The position numbers and the translations under genes were made by a program. Below, one piece after another: positions 11,787 through 24,449 of a stretch of 64,000 nucleotides of DNA (positions are counted from its first letter, which is position 1; every line of letters starts with the position of its first letter). Below the pieces are notes generated by a model. The model was not told the DNA's origin and ran no database searches. It was given only the letters and a program-made list of their open reading frames with translations. Origin of the DNA: Terebella lapidaria (lineage: Eukaryota; Annelida; Polychaeta; Terebellida; Terebellidae); NCBI GenBank assembly GCA_949152475.1, contig OX424555.1:10992868-11056867 (forward strand), given 5' to 3'.

Positions 11787-12085
11787 CAACTTATTACCAC
11801 TAATACAACTAGATTTTTATGATGACAATAGCAAACGTAGAATGCAACATTTTGCAATGGAAGCAAAGACCGACCAAATAGTTAATCCAAGGACTTATTA
11901 ATCTAATAGCTTCGTCAGCTGCAGACAGTGTGTGAAATGTATTTGTTTCTACTGTACACCTGATGTAGTTAGTATACATTGTCCAACAATCCATGAAAAT
12001 ATTTTAGAAATCTGACACAAACCTCATGGAATAAAGGAATGACAAGTACAGAATTACCTAATCCCAAGCCACCACTTTCGATAAT
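11787..12085. repeat. Diverged single copy of the 363-bp repeat family
   Basis: From TGTAAGTGTCAACTTATTAC to ACCTAATCCC this aligns with the tandem copies 1 kb downstream (shared ACATTTTGCAATGGAAGC, GCAGACAGTGTGTGAA, TTTCTACTGTACACCTGATG) but is clearly older. It may be the local ancestor of the array at 12826. Confidence 0.65.
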
Positions 12086-12825
12086 TCCACAATACTTTGA
12101 ATTTGGGAAATATGTCTCTCAATCAATCGCAAAGAGAGAATAGTGAGAATTTGTTTTAGAACACACACACATACAAATGATGCAAAAACCTAAGTCAGGA
12201 TCAGGGCGTTATGATAACACATACACATCATCGTTATTCCTTTAGCCTCAGACGTCCTTTCCATACCCCTATAATGATGTCACTTCCAATCCCGGTAAAG
12301 GTCACTCTGAATGCTGATGGTACCTGGTAATTGAATCTTTTTGCTACCACATATCTACTTGCACCTAGACCAATCATGCAAACTCGACACCACACAGGAA
12401 GTATGCTGGACCAGTCTCCACTTTTCAGTTTTGGTTTAACGTTTATGGAATGTTGTTAACTAGACATCTTTAGTAAAGTTTTAGCATTATCAAAGAAACG
12501 AAGCAGTTTGATCCCGACACCCCATGAACATAGGCGTAGCTACCCATTAAAGAAAGTGACTATGTTGAATACATTCTGATTTTCACAACCAAGAATAAAC
12601 GATAGTCTAGACTTATCTGGTATTCATTTATTGTATTTTATGTATGTTTGGTATTTATAAAAATGCTGGAAAGAATTTCATGTACTCATGTGCGTACAAA
12701 TATATTTCTGTCAAAATAAATATCTGCAAAATGAACAGGTGGACCTTGCATTGTTAGAATTTGAACATCGGGTACGGGATGCAATGTGAGATACAGGTAT
12801 CACGCGATGATTTTCCATGTGATTG

Positions 12826-13731
12826 TAGGTATCAATCTATTACCACAAATACAGTAGATTTTGATGATGCCAATAACAAACATAAAATACAACATTTTGC
12901 AATAGAAACAAAGCCCGACCACATAGTTTATCCAAAGACACACTGGCGTCATCAGGGGCAGACAGTGTGTTGAATGTAGTTGTTTCTACTGTACACCTGA
13001 TGGAATTAGTATACAACTGCTCAACAACCTATGAAAATATTTTAGAAATCCGAAACAAACCCCATGGAACAGATATATGACAAGTACATAAGTACCTAAT
13101 CAATAGCCAGAAAGCTACTGAGTTGATGGTATCCTCGGGGACAGATTTAACGTCCGCCAGCAGTGACACCGACTCAGTGGTATGAATGTAGGTATCAATC
13201 TATTACCACAAATACAGTAGATTTTGATGATGCCAATAACAAACGTAAAATACAACATTTTGCAATAGAAACAAAGCCCGACCACATAGTTTATCCAAAG
13301 ACACACTGGCGTCATCAGGGGCAGACAGTGTGTTGAATGTAGTTGTTTCTACTGTACACCTGATGGAATTAGTATACAACTGCCCAACAACCTATGAAGA
13401 TATTTTAGAAATCCGAAACAAACCCCATGGAACAGATATATGACAAGTACATAAGTACCTAATCAATAGCCAGAAGGCAACTGAGTTGATGGTATCCTCG
13501 GGGACAGATTTAACGTCCGCCAGCAGTGACACCGACTCAGTGGTATGAATATAGGTATCAATCTATTACCACAAATACAGTAGATTTTGATGATGCCAAT
13601 AACAAACGTAAAATACAACATTTTGCAATAGAAAGAAAACCCGACCACATAGTTCATCCAAAGACACACTGGCGTCATCAGGGGCAGACAGTGTGTTGAA
13701 TGTAGTTGTTTCTACTGTACACCTGATGGAA
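12826..13731. repeat. Tandem repeat, 363-bp period, 2.5 copies
   Basis: TAGGTATCAATCTATTACC starts copies at 12826, 13189 and 13552. The first two copies are full length and almost identical, indicating recent amplification; the third stops after CACCTGATGGAA (13731). Each copy contains a near-palindrome between CATCAGGGGCAGACAGT and TACTGTACACCTGATG. Related single copies lie at 11787 and 46371, so this is a dispersed family that amplified locally in tandem. No coding potential is evident. Confidence 0.9.
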
Positions 13732-14949
13732 CATTTATGATATGACATTTATTGAAGATGCAGTCTGATATATCGCACCACAAATCTGTGCAGGTCCTTA
13801 TACATCATTCACCGCTATTGACAGTGGTACATGTACATGATGTATTACACTGTCGTTCACCACATCGTTTTACTCATGACAATAATGTCAACCACAAAAA
13901 CAATTCAAACGGTATTGGAACATAATCCCCAGATACATGCTTTTATGCTGTGCTTTTTGGAAATTTCTCGACACAAAACAATACACAGTCTCGGGATCTT
14001 TGAATATAACGATATAACGCACATATAGCGCTGTACTGATGTATTTATTGATAATTACAGATGTGTTCAAGTCTAGTGATCCAAACATTCACAATGGTAT
14101 CAGTACCATACAGTCTATAATATTCGAAATTGCCAAATTTTTGTCACCCTGGTCTTGAAACTTACTTCATTGAATGATAACAATATGCACACAGAAGGAT
14201 TTCCGTTTTTTCCGGAATCCAAATCAAGTCTTCAAGGTGATCTTAGTCGCTATGTTGATGATTTTGTCATAACCTGTAAACTCTGATGTGATGTTTCATT
14301 GGCATTTTGTCCTTTATGGAGAACCACCTCGTGTGGTTCCATTACAGAGTCGCCACTGTGTCTGGTTTACACATTTCCTCAAACATGTAATAATCCCATA
14401 TTACTGCACGTATGTATCACATGGTCTGGGTATCACCCGCGACTCTTTCTAATGGAAAACCTGACAACAGGTGCTCTCTAGAGTTCCAGAATGGCAACTG
14501 TTGTTCTCCACACAACTGATATAGTGATAGACACTTATGACCCCTTAAAGGTGTGTGGGCCGATATTTGTAAACCCATGGGTCACATAAAATCAACACAA
14601 ACCTTAAGTCTGAGTCATTTCGATCATTCGAGTTCCATCAGTTTGCAGATATCTCCAAGTTGCAATGTCGAAATTGTTCATTTGTCTGCTGTGAAGAAAC
14701 TGACCCTCGGGGAAATATTCACAAAGCACACAGTAATATCCGCCGGAAGTAACATTTTGTCACAAACGTATTGGAGCACATGATTTTATGCAAATTTATT
14801 GATAGAACCGTCTTTCTGTGCAATCCAGGTTTCAGAGAGCCAATATATCACTCCAGACTCAAAATTGTTAATTTATGGTGATATTCAGCCACTCACCAAT
14901 CAAAATTGACGTTGATGATAACATGATAAATATTACGAAAAATCCTATG

Positions 14950-15780
14950 TCCATGTAGTGGATCGTATATGTAACACAATATGTCTTTATACATAAAGGG
15001 CAATCATTTCTCATTGTATCAAACATATCATCATGGTTATGCTGATGTATCAACAGGAAATCTCTTCAACAATGAACATGTTCCATTTACCACGCAGAAT
15101 AAAAGTGGTAAGTGTCAACACTGAGGCGGGAATTCTCGATTCCAATGCAATTGAAGGGGACTTACAGAATCTGTACTAGTCTATTATTGGATTGTTTAGT
15201 TCTATCATTACTGGTAATTTGTATGCAAAGGTATTGCTTAAGTACATATATTATTTGGTGTCTCCAGGGACAATCTTGGATTTCCGCTGAATTCCGAAAA
15301 AGTGTTGCATTAATGCACAACTAATAGGGTTGGCTTCTGCAGACCACGAATACTGATTTATATGCATTATTCAATATCTTACCAAGTCAAATGGCAAGAA
15401 AGCTCTATATTTCACCAAGCATTAGCGAGCATCGCCTTCGTCATTGGGTAATATATATCCAAGAATTCGAAATAATCTGTTATGAAGCTATTCATGTGAC
15501 GTATTTCTTTATGTTCCTGAACTTGATATATGTATGGAAATGGAATTGCTTCTACCATCAATACTGAGTTCTATCCCAAAACATGATTTTGGAATTTTCG
15601 ACGGCGGCCATTTGGACAAAGTCCATTTTGAGTGGGATCCCTTGCTCTGACGACGTGGTTCCCATTAAATTCGTATTCGGCATAACCCAAAAAAAACAGA
15701 ATCAAATTTTCATACCAGCATTGAGCATCTTTTTCACATATCTGCCTAACTACAGGTACGCTATTATGCAAAATGTATAC
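14950..15780. other. Unit-3-specific stretch of about 0.8 kb
   Basis: Units 1, 2 and 4 are continuous here (GGTATGCTATATATCAAA or similar running into GATGATATATGA). Unit 3 has about 830 extra bases between the same flanks. It includes a frame open on the - strand (15571-15903) with no recognised similarity. No clear inverted ends or target duplication were found. Confidence 0.45.
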
Positions 15781-15999
15781 TAGTACTAGATGATGGTTAT
15801 ATATGATACCGGATGAAGGAGCTTCGAGGAAACACATGATGATATCTATGTACAGATTTGCTGATTGGTTGGTATTGATATAACATGCTGCATATATTCT
15901 CAAGACGATAGTACATGTATGTCACATGAAGTTAAATATGCAATTGTATCTGCATACGTCATTCTTTTTGTTGTTTCTGTCGGTATACGAATTTAGATA

Positions 16000-16212
16000 T
16001 TGGTGAGTGGCTACCTTAGGTCGGTAATCACATCACGTCCCATAAAGCACAACTGGCACCATTACCAATCTTTACCATTCATACTGCCCGTCCGCTATGT
16101 TTATTGCAGTGGTGTGAATAGTGTGAATGTCGACAGGAAGCTCTGTATAATTGCAGAAAAATACCAAGGGCGGCATTACGGAGAAATTGGAAATCATGAC
16201 GTACATCCTTAA
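16000..16212 (+). pseudogene. Array A relic frame, unit-3 copy of the VNSVN..RKLCIIAEK frame
   Basis: It reads VNSVNVDRKLCIIAEKYQ then GRHYGEIGNHDVHP and a stop, the same frame and stop as 3704-3910 in unit 1, which differs by several amino acids and an unrelated N-terminal part. No recognised domain. Confidence 0.3.
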
Positions 16213-16469
16213 ATACCAGGTTATCGTTACTCTGATGTTTCCTTAGACTGTTCAAGAGCCCAGTTTATCATGGAACATTTACACGACCATATATATATAA
16301 GAGACAATCTACTCGTTGAAAACTCCAGATTTGCCAAATCATTGTAACTCGTATATGCTTTATCTATATCAACCGATGTGAAACTATGGACTACCGATGA
16401 CAACCCCTTGAGGACATATCACCTTCTTATTCATCGTTCCAAGACTCTGACAGACCTTCCGCCACATTT

Positions 16470-16679
16470 ATGTATCGGTCCGCTCTCCAAGACACCGTCC
16501 ACCCTCCGAAAGGTGGCAAAAGTCCTGCTGGGTCCTATCTCAGCTGTCATTGCTGCCTTAATGCTGCGGTGTATATGCTGGTCAGTGCATTGAACGTATA
16601 TCAAACGGGACATTTGTTGGTGCTTCAGTCGTCAACTTTTCACGTATATCTCCGACAGCACACTACGGAGCTTAATTGA
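16470..16679 (+). pseudogene. Array A relic frame, unit-3 copy of the YHSALQDT frame
   Basis: MYRSALQDTVHPPKGGKS then SYLSCHCCLNAAVYMLV matches 9876-10070 of unit 2. A one-base loss just upstream separates it from the SLTDPS part. The C-terminal part (HLLVLQSSTF) is shared with unit 4 only. The opposite strand (16431-16613) is also open, so coding status is uncertain. Confidence 0.25.
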
Positions 16680-18123
16680 CACAGTTAACTATTCATGTCG
16701 CAAAGAACGTCTTTTCGGTTGCTTTTGAAATACGTATATACGAATGTTCTAACCAGATATCACACTCAACCATATTCTGTACAGTCTCGAGTCAGAAACA
16801 TTTGCATTGACAATTATCTGAACGCTCTGCTCGTTTTCCCCACTATGCAAAGATAAATACACTGTGTATTTATAATTTCATTTATTATATTGATGTAATA
16901 AACTACATTCATTCATCCAGTGATTGTTTGAGTGACCAAAGTATCAGTGTTCACCATAACATGGTAAAGCATTGTTGGTGCCAGTAGGGCAAAACCAAGC
17001 ATTTCATGAAAACTAAAATATACAGTGGCATATAACGTGTATGTCATATAACGTGGCTTTTCGCACTTTGCCGATGTCTCATAACGATTCTAGCGTAGGA
17101 AGCAGAAAATACACAAAGAGCACATTGACAGTTAGATGAAGAACCACTTAAATTGTCAGAAATCCACTTTCGAAAATTGTCCAGTGATATAATTTCATTC
17201 AGGCTGGGTTAAATTACAGATCGAAACACACTTGGTCATCTGATGAATGTTTCTGTTTACACAAAATAGTTAAAACCGACACTTAAAAATGAATTTAACT
17301 AATGCTAATATACTTGCGAAAATTGCAAAAATTTTGTTCGTAGAAAAATACACTTTCAGCAACATGTACTTTTTAGATGACTTCAGAAGCATGAATTGTA
17401 TCTGTCATTTTGAGGTTGTATCGTGAACCCTGTCTTGACAATTGACAGTCAGGAATGGTCAGCCCCCGATACCAATATCTGAGAATACCACAGAAAGCTT
17501 GGATGTACATCAATGAAACGAGATACAATGCGATGTCAATAGGCGATTCAATTGTCATCCATCCATGTGTATACCAAAAGCATTTGAAACAATCACGTGT
17601 TTTACCATGTCACTTACTTATGCGCTAATGTGACACATAACACGCCATCGGTAAGGAATGTATAACTTCCTTGGCATCCTTGAAAATACAAATTTTCCCC
17701 ATGACCTCTGGAATGAAGACCACAAATATCGGGTTATTATACATCAGGGACAACCTCAAAAATTGACCATGTCCCACTTATCAACTTACCCTCAGATTTA
17801 TAGCCCACTTAGCAATTTGAGGCTCGGCTTCTGTTGGTTTTTTGCTTCTTGAAATAACTCGAATAAAAGTCCTGTTTATTTCGTTGTTTTGTGATGCATA
17901 GCCCATAAATGGGTATGTTCCGAATGTAATGGAATTACCGAATATATCGTACATCAAAACTATTACAGTATGCAATGTCACAATATACTAGCACTGGAGG
18001 CTTGAAACATAACTAAAACCCAGGAGAACTTGGTTTTTCAATGGTGGTTCCAAGCCCAGTTTTGATATGGATGTGCATGTTTCATTGTATAAGAATGTTA
18101 ATTGAATTACCTGTCAAGCTTAA

Positions 18124-18550
18124 AGTTGGAATCAATTTTAAAATCAACCAAAATTAGCATTCTTGTTTGTCACGCAAACTTGAAAGTACATGTCGGGAAT
18201 ATATAGGAAATATGCACAGTTGGACAACTGATACTCAGAAAATTGCCGTTAATCGTGCATGAAAATCGTGCGGTGAATAGAGAATGATCGGCATGCCTAC
18301 ATTGCCGGTTGTCACAGTATCTAGACAAATACCAATGTCGTCATCAGACTGTGTATAGAACTCGCCCACAAGGCGGGCCGCTTTGAGGAAAGAAATTGAT
18401 GCGCCCGAATTTGAATCTTGATTTGGAAACTCAATTCTAGGCACATAAAACACATTTTAGACCCAAATTTGTACGTTTTCTCATTCTATAGACAAAATAA
18501 AGCAATTGCAGAATGAATAAATTTTGTCAATTCTAAAAGTGATTATAGCT
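18124..18550. mobile_element. 427-bp insertion at a TTAA site with imperfect inverted ends (piggyBac-type target)
   Basis: Flanked by TTAA at 18120-18123 and 18551-18554. The sister copy in unit 4 has a single TTAA at 24257-24260 in otherwise nearly identical sequence (GAATTACCTGTCATGCTTAA). The ends AGTTGGAATCAATTTTAAAA and AGCTATAATCACTTTTAGAA (reverse-complemented right end) match at about three quarters of positions. TTAA duplication is the hallmark of piggyBac elements, though the ends do not start with the usual CCC. A 72-codon frame on the - strand (18235-18453) has a coding-like composition but matches nothing I know. Confidence 0.7.
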
Positions 18551-19047
18551 TTAATATCCAATAACCATTATAAGAAACGTATTGTGCATGCGCGACGGCC
18601 GCGACCTTCATATATCACATACGGTATGGCACAGATTATGACATCATGTATTTGACTGATCAATAATGCTACTCAACAATATGGTCCATCTTGTTTGGGG
18701 AATGGGTACTAGGATGTTTTCCGTTATGGAATATGTTATATAGTCGGCTTTGTTTCTATTCCGAAACGTTGTAGTCTACGTTTGCTATTGCCATCATTGA
18801 AATTTAATGCGGGAAAATTCATATCGAAGGTCACTATTGTGCCATATTTGTTCATTTATTTGATGAGATGCGTACATCCGTCAGACAGAGATTGGGCTGC
18901 TCTCAAGTACTGTGAAAAGTTCATACATTTGTCAACTGCTATTGCACAAACTGCAACTCCAGGTAATTGTAGACGAACACCTGAAAAGAGAGGGAATATA
19001 TTTCCCGCTCATATGTATCTATCTCCTTGGTCATATGAACACGCCCT

Positions 19048-19653
19048 TATGCCCCTATTCCACACCGACCACGAATCGCCCCGAATTGATAAATTTTACG
19101 ATTCGTGAGGAATCACGAGTGGAATTTCGCAAATTTCTTGTCTCAATCGTGACGCTCTACGATTCTGGTACGACACAGGGACGATAGCATTAAGAATACT
19201 CGTGGGATTCTGCTGGAGTAACGGAAAATATTGCCAAGAATCAACTACGATTTACAAGAATCGATTACGAATACTGCAAGAACGTTAGGAATCATTTAAG
19301 GCGTGTATTCGTGGGATTCGTGACAGGATTCGTATCCAATTCGTGGTCTAGCCACGAATTCACGAACCACGAATGACTTAAGAATACCTACGAATGTCTA
19401 CGAATCTATTACGATTCAGTTAAGAAGTCCAAGAATGCACTACGAATTATTTACGAATTAACTACGATATTTTGGAACAGCTCAAAACTTTGGCCACGAA
19501 TTCCCGATCGCTCAAGAATTGCAAGAACGGACTCCGAATAAATAGGAATCACTTAAGAACTTCACGAACTGATTAGGATTCAACTACGAATCCCAAAAAT
19601 TATCAATTCATAGCGATTCGTGGGATTCTTGGTCGGTGTGGGATAGGGGCATA
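19048..19653. mobile_element. 606-bp CGAAT-rich element with terminal inverted repeats
   Basis: The left end TATGCCCCTATTCCACACCG is matched by the reverse complement of the right end (TATGCCCCTATCCCACACCG), continuing ACCA.GAATC, for about 30 bp with few mismatches. The interior is saturated with CGAAT, GAATC and ACGAAT motifs in both orientations and has no open frame. The flanks resemble uninterrupted unit A sequence (ATATGAAAACG then TATCCTGTC near 5803-5820), so it is an insertion. The exact target duplication is unclear. It is a non-autonomous DNA transposon of undetermined superfamily. Confidence 0.75.
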
Positions 19654-19857
19654 TCATGTCTTTCTACCTTTGTGTCACATCTGATGGCCTACCGAATGAT
19701 TATATTTCCCTTGTTGGTGACTATGTCTTTTCTGGGCGTGTATTGATGCTTCGTGATGTGATTTCGTTTCCCTTGTAAACGTATCCGACGGGGCAGACGA
19801 ACATTCTACTTTTGATGTGATTCTCTATTATCACTGATTATATGGTCAGCGTGGGTT

Positions 19858-20121
19858 ATGTTTGCATTCTATGAAATTTTGCTTTACAAAGAGCGTGCTC
19901 GTTTTAATGCGCGTCAGTCATGGAGAAATGCGTGTCTTTCCTCTACTGCTCTATCCAATACTCGCCATACCTTCAGGGTCGGTAGGAACACCACTTCCAA
20001 TTTCCATGATCTATGGGAGTTTGATAGCTTTGCTGACATTTCAAATACAATAGCATGCAGAGTGATCCTTTTTCATGTAATCATGGCTAGAGGCTTAGAC
20101 ATGCAAGACGAGTTCACATGA
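19858..20121 (+). pseudogene. Array A relic frame, copy 4 (ends ...DEFT stop)
   Basis: It reads FYEILLYKERARFNARQSWR, NACLSSTALSNTRH, SNFHDLWEFDSFADISNT, ACRVILFHVIMARGLDMQDE then FT and a stop, in the same frame as units 1 and 2. Apart from substitutions it is uninterrupted. No known domain. Confidence 0.3.
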
Positions 20122-20422
20122 CAACCTGTTTTGCCATTACACACCCATTCTTTCTGTTGACAGCAAGTAGTCTGTTCGAATAATCGAAATAATACGTCAT
20201 TCATTTAGCACAAAGATATGAATGCAATTTGAAAGTTATTCATCAAAACTGCCAGAGTACTACTACTAGTGTTTGAATATGAAAAGATGCTGGCCTTACA
20301 CAGCCAAATTGAAAAGGCAAATGTGGTGTAATCGAAAGGGTTAACTTGTTACAATTTGTCAGACAGTGACATTGTGATTAAAGAGTATTGATTGAGTGTG
20401 GAAAAATATGTCTTCAAGAAAT

Positions 20423-20439
20423 TATATATATATATATAT
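20423..20439. repeat. (TA)n microsatellite
   Basis: About eight TA dinucleotides within array A unit 4; absent from the matching place in the other units. Confidence 0.85.
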
Positions 20440-23400
20440 TACTAAATACCGATAATTTGATGTGGAAAACACAAGCTTAACTAGCCTTAACTACCCAAGT
20501 CAGAAACCATCATTAATCATTCAGCCTCTGACATATTGTCCTTACCTCCATAATGATATCACGTCTCAGTCCAGGTAAAGGTCACTGTGAATGCTGACGC
20601 TATCTGGTAATTTAACCTTACTGCTCCGACTTATCAACTTGCGAACAAACGAATCATGCAAGCACGACACCACACAGTAATTATACTGAATCAGTCTCAC
20701 CATCTGCTTCCGGTGTGAAGTAAATTCTGTAAGTAAAGGTACCTGTCCAGACGACTGCTATCCTTAGTTCACAATGGTAACATTAATAAAGGTATACAAT
20801 ATACAGTCTGTCGTCAGTTGAATTATTCCAGGGAAGTCATCAAATCATATCACTGAATGATAAACACTCTGAACACAATACTGAAGACATTTTATTTTTG
20901 TTCTCCAGAATTCAAGTTATGCCTTGTAAGCAATTTTAGCAAATTTATTATATTGCCATGACCTGTAATGGCTGGTAAAATGTTATGTTTTATTGCCATT
21001 CCATACATTATGAAGAACTACCTCATATGGTTCCATTACAGAGTCGCCACTGTGTCTGGTTTACACATTTCATCAGACATTAGATAATCCCACATTACTG
21101 CACGTAGGTATCACTTGGTATTATCGTTGGGGATCTTCAGTGCCTCCTTAACGGAAGACTTGACAACAGGTGCTCTCCAGACTGGCGACTGTTGAAGTCA
21201 ATTTAATGGACACATTGATAGATACTTAAGGCCCCCTATAGGTGTGTAGGACGACACTGGTCAACCCATGGGCCACAAAAAGTCAACACAATCCCGCGTT
21301 TTGAACTATTTCAATGATTCATGTTTTAGCAGCTTCCACATATCCCAGCATTGCCGTGTCGAAATATTTCCTCTGTCTGCTCTGGAAAAACTCACCCCAA
21401 GGAAATATTCACAAACCAGAGGTAGTCACATCAGTCGGAAGTTACATTTTCTCACATATGAATCGAAGCACATAATTTATGCAAATTTATTGATAGAACT
21501 GACTTTCTTTGAAATACAGGTCTCTGAGAGCCAATATATCACTCCATACACAAAATTGTGAATTTATGGTGATATTCAACAAATACGGCTCACCACTTGA
21601 AATTGATGTTGATTATGATATGACGGGAAATCTGATACTAGCATGTCATATATCAAATGTATACTTCATGACGATGATATATGATACCGGATGAAGAGGC
21701 ATCGAAGAAACGCTATATATTAGTACATAGTAATCGCATGTCTTGCCAGGTCCAAGGCTTTCTGTAAAGACCTTAGGGAAAATCGTTCATATTCATATCG
21801 TTCATTCATGTTACTGGTCAGTTTGACTTTCCAACATTCTTGTTGTTTCATCTACAAAGGCGAAGGCCTACGACATCAGTTTCTTTCTTTGCTTGTTAAT
21901 GATAGCTCATCTGTTCAAGTGGAGCTCACACTGGTACCAATGTTTATTGCACTCGTATGTTCAATATGAATGTCATAAGGACGTTTTGTGTAATTGCACA
22001 AAAATACCAAGGGTGGAATTACAGAGAAATTTTAATGGAAAACCATGACGCACATCCTTAAATTACACAGTTTCTGTTTAATGGGTGTACATTGTTACTG
22101 CTAAAGAGGCCAGTTTATCATGGAACATTTTTCATGATCATGGGAGACAATCTACCTGTGGATGTGTTTTTTTCCCTGATAACTCCAGATTTGCCAGACC
22201 TATCCTTTATTTCAGTGTAACCCATATACGCTTCAACTATATCAACCGGTGTGAAACTATGGTCTACAGATAACAACCACTTGAGGACACGTCGTCTTCT
22301 AATTCATCGTTCACTTCCAGGACTCTGTCAGACCCTTCCGCCATATCAGTGTATCACTCCGCTCTCCAAGACATCAACCACCTACCGAAACGTTGCAAAA
22401 GTCTTGCCGAGTCTGATCTTAGCTGTCATTGCTGCGTTAATGCCACATTGGATATGCTGCTCAGTGCCTTGCTCGTATATCAATAGGGACATTTGTTGGT
22501 GCTTCAGTCGTCAACCGTTCCCGCACGTCTCCGCGACAGCACACTACAGTGCTTAATTGACACAGTTATGTCTTCCTGTTGCAAAGGACGTCTTTGGTTG
22601 CTTTCTAAATATGTATAAAACAGAATGTTCCAACCAGATTTCACACTTCACCATATACAGTCTCCAGTCGGAAAGATTTGGAGATGACAATTATCTGAAT
22701 GCCTTGCTCGTTTTCCTCACCGAGCAAAGATAAATACATTGTACGCAGTTTCTACGTGAAGATATTTTAATGTGGTGGGTACACTAAAATACATTGTTAT
22801 ATCAATGTAATAAACTACATTAATCATACAATGACTATTCGAGTGACCATAGTTTCAGTGTTCACCATAATATATGGCATAGTTAATGCTATAAGGGCAA
22901 ACCAATCATTGAATGAAAACTAAAATGCACAGTGACACTTACGCCATACATGTGACGTTAAAATATAATGCGTACAACGTGGCTTGTCGCGCTTTGCCGA
23001 TGTCACATAACGATTCTAGCGTAGAAAGCAGAAAACATATAAAGAGCACATTGAAAATTAGATGTAAAAACCCCTTAAAATGTCAGAATTCTACTTTCGA
23101 AAATTGGCCAGTGACATGATTTCATTCGGGTTGAGTGTAATTGCAGATCGGAACACACCTGGTCGTCTAGTGAATGTTTCTGTTGAAACAGAATAGTTGA
23201 AACCACAGAATAGTTAAAACCAACATAAACATAAATACGAATTGGTTGCATTTCGTACATTGGTTGCATTTTGTACATTAACTAACGCCAATGTATTCAC
23301 AAAAAGTTATATGTTTCTTCGTAGACAAATACATATTCTGTTCCCCTTGACCTTTGGAATGAAGACCACAAATATCGGGTTATTATACATCAGGGACAAC

Positions 23401-24449
23401 CTCAAAAATGTCTCACTTATCAACTCACCATCAGATTTATAGCGCACTCAGCAATTTGTGTCTTGTCTTCTGTTGCTTTTGTGCGTCTTGAAATAACCCG
23501 GATAAAAGTCCTGTTTGCATTACCCATAAATGTGTATGTTCAGAATGTAATGGAATTACTAAATAGATCATACACCGAAACATATACGGTCAGCAATATC
23601 ACAATATCGCAGCAATGGAGGAATAGGACTGGAACATACATTAAGCACCAAAAGTTTAGGTTGAACATGTGAATGACATCAGGACTCAGAAATGGTAAGC
23701 TTGGACAGCTGTTGCACAGCGCTTGAGACACGTCCGCATGATAACCCAGGATCACCCAGGATACTTGTCTGGATGTCGTCAGGAACTTATCGTGCAGAGC
23801 GCCGGCTTTGTGAGAAATCGAGAATACACATATGTTATTATTGAAATAAATATGTATACTTCTCGGGTTTATTCAACAATAAGATGTGTGTCGTCCTCGG
23901 ATTTCTCACACGGCCCAAACTCCGCACAAGTTCCTGACAAAAGTGTCCTGGGTAGTTTTTGCCCAGTTTTCGTGCACACTTGTTTAAAAACCTACCAGCG
24001 TGGCTGGAGGCCTCTATTGTCATCCGACCAAGGTGTGAGATATAATTAAGATGGGGTTGAGGTTTGGACTTTGAGCTGACCATTTCATACTCTTGATGTT
24101 GCTCACATGTTGAACCTAAACTTTTGGTGCTTAGTGTAGCAGGAACGCATACGAAATGTGGGCGAACTTGGATGATAATGGTGGTTCCAAGCCGAGTATT
24201 GATATGGATGTGCATGTTTCATTGTATAAGAATGTTAATTGAATTACCTGTCATGCTTAATGTCCAATAACCATTATAAGAAACGTATTGTGCGTGAGTG
24301 ACCTTCATATTTTACAGATGTGAGCGGCACATACATCACAGGTCTATGACACCATGACGTCTGACTGATTAATAATGCTACCTAGCACTACGACCCATCT
24401 TGTTGAGGGAATTGATAATGGGATTTTTCTTGTTTTGGATATCAATTTT

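Larger units (their letters stand above)
10990..18959 (+). repeat. Array A, unit 3 (with an extra 3' portion)
   Basis: Third copy. It carries the array A landmarks and then an additional segment (about 16690-18960) that units 1 and 2 lack but unit 4 has (about 22560-24450), including TGAAGACCACAAATATCGGG (17714 and 23360) and ACGATTCTAGCGTAG (about 17085 and 23010). Unit-specific additions are the 363-bp tandem repeat (12826-13731), about 0.8 kb at 14950-15780 and the insertion at 18124-18550. Confidence 0.75.
18960..24257 (+). repeat. Array A, unit 4
   Basis: Fourth copy, with the array A landmarks from about 19665 to 22700 and the 3' segment shared with unit 3 to 24257. Its start is interrupted by the insertion at 19048-19653. 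The sequence just before it (18555-18955) is a short copy of the opening of array B, which ties arrays A and B together as parts of one larger ancestral unit. Confidence 0.7.

Noticed and set aside
15571-15903. 110-codon frame on the - strand
   Set aside because: It lies in a unit-specific stretch, has no recognisable domain and no sister copy to support it.
23838-24215. 125-codon frame on the - strand
   Set aside because: It covers a local stretch where AACTTGT..TCAGGAA-type sequence recurs in inverted form; the frame is not kept in array A unit 3.
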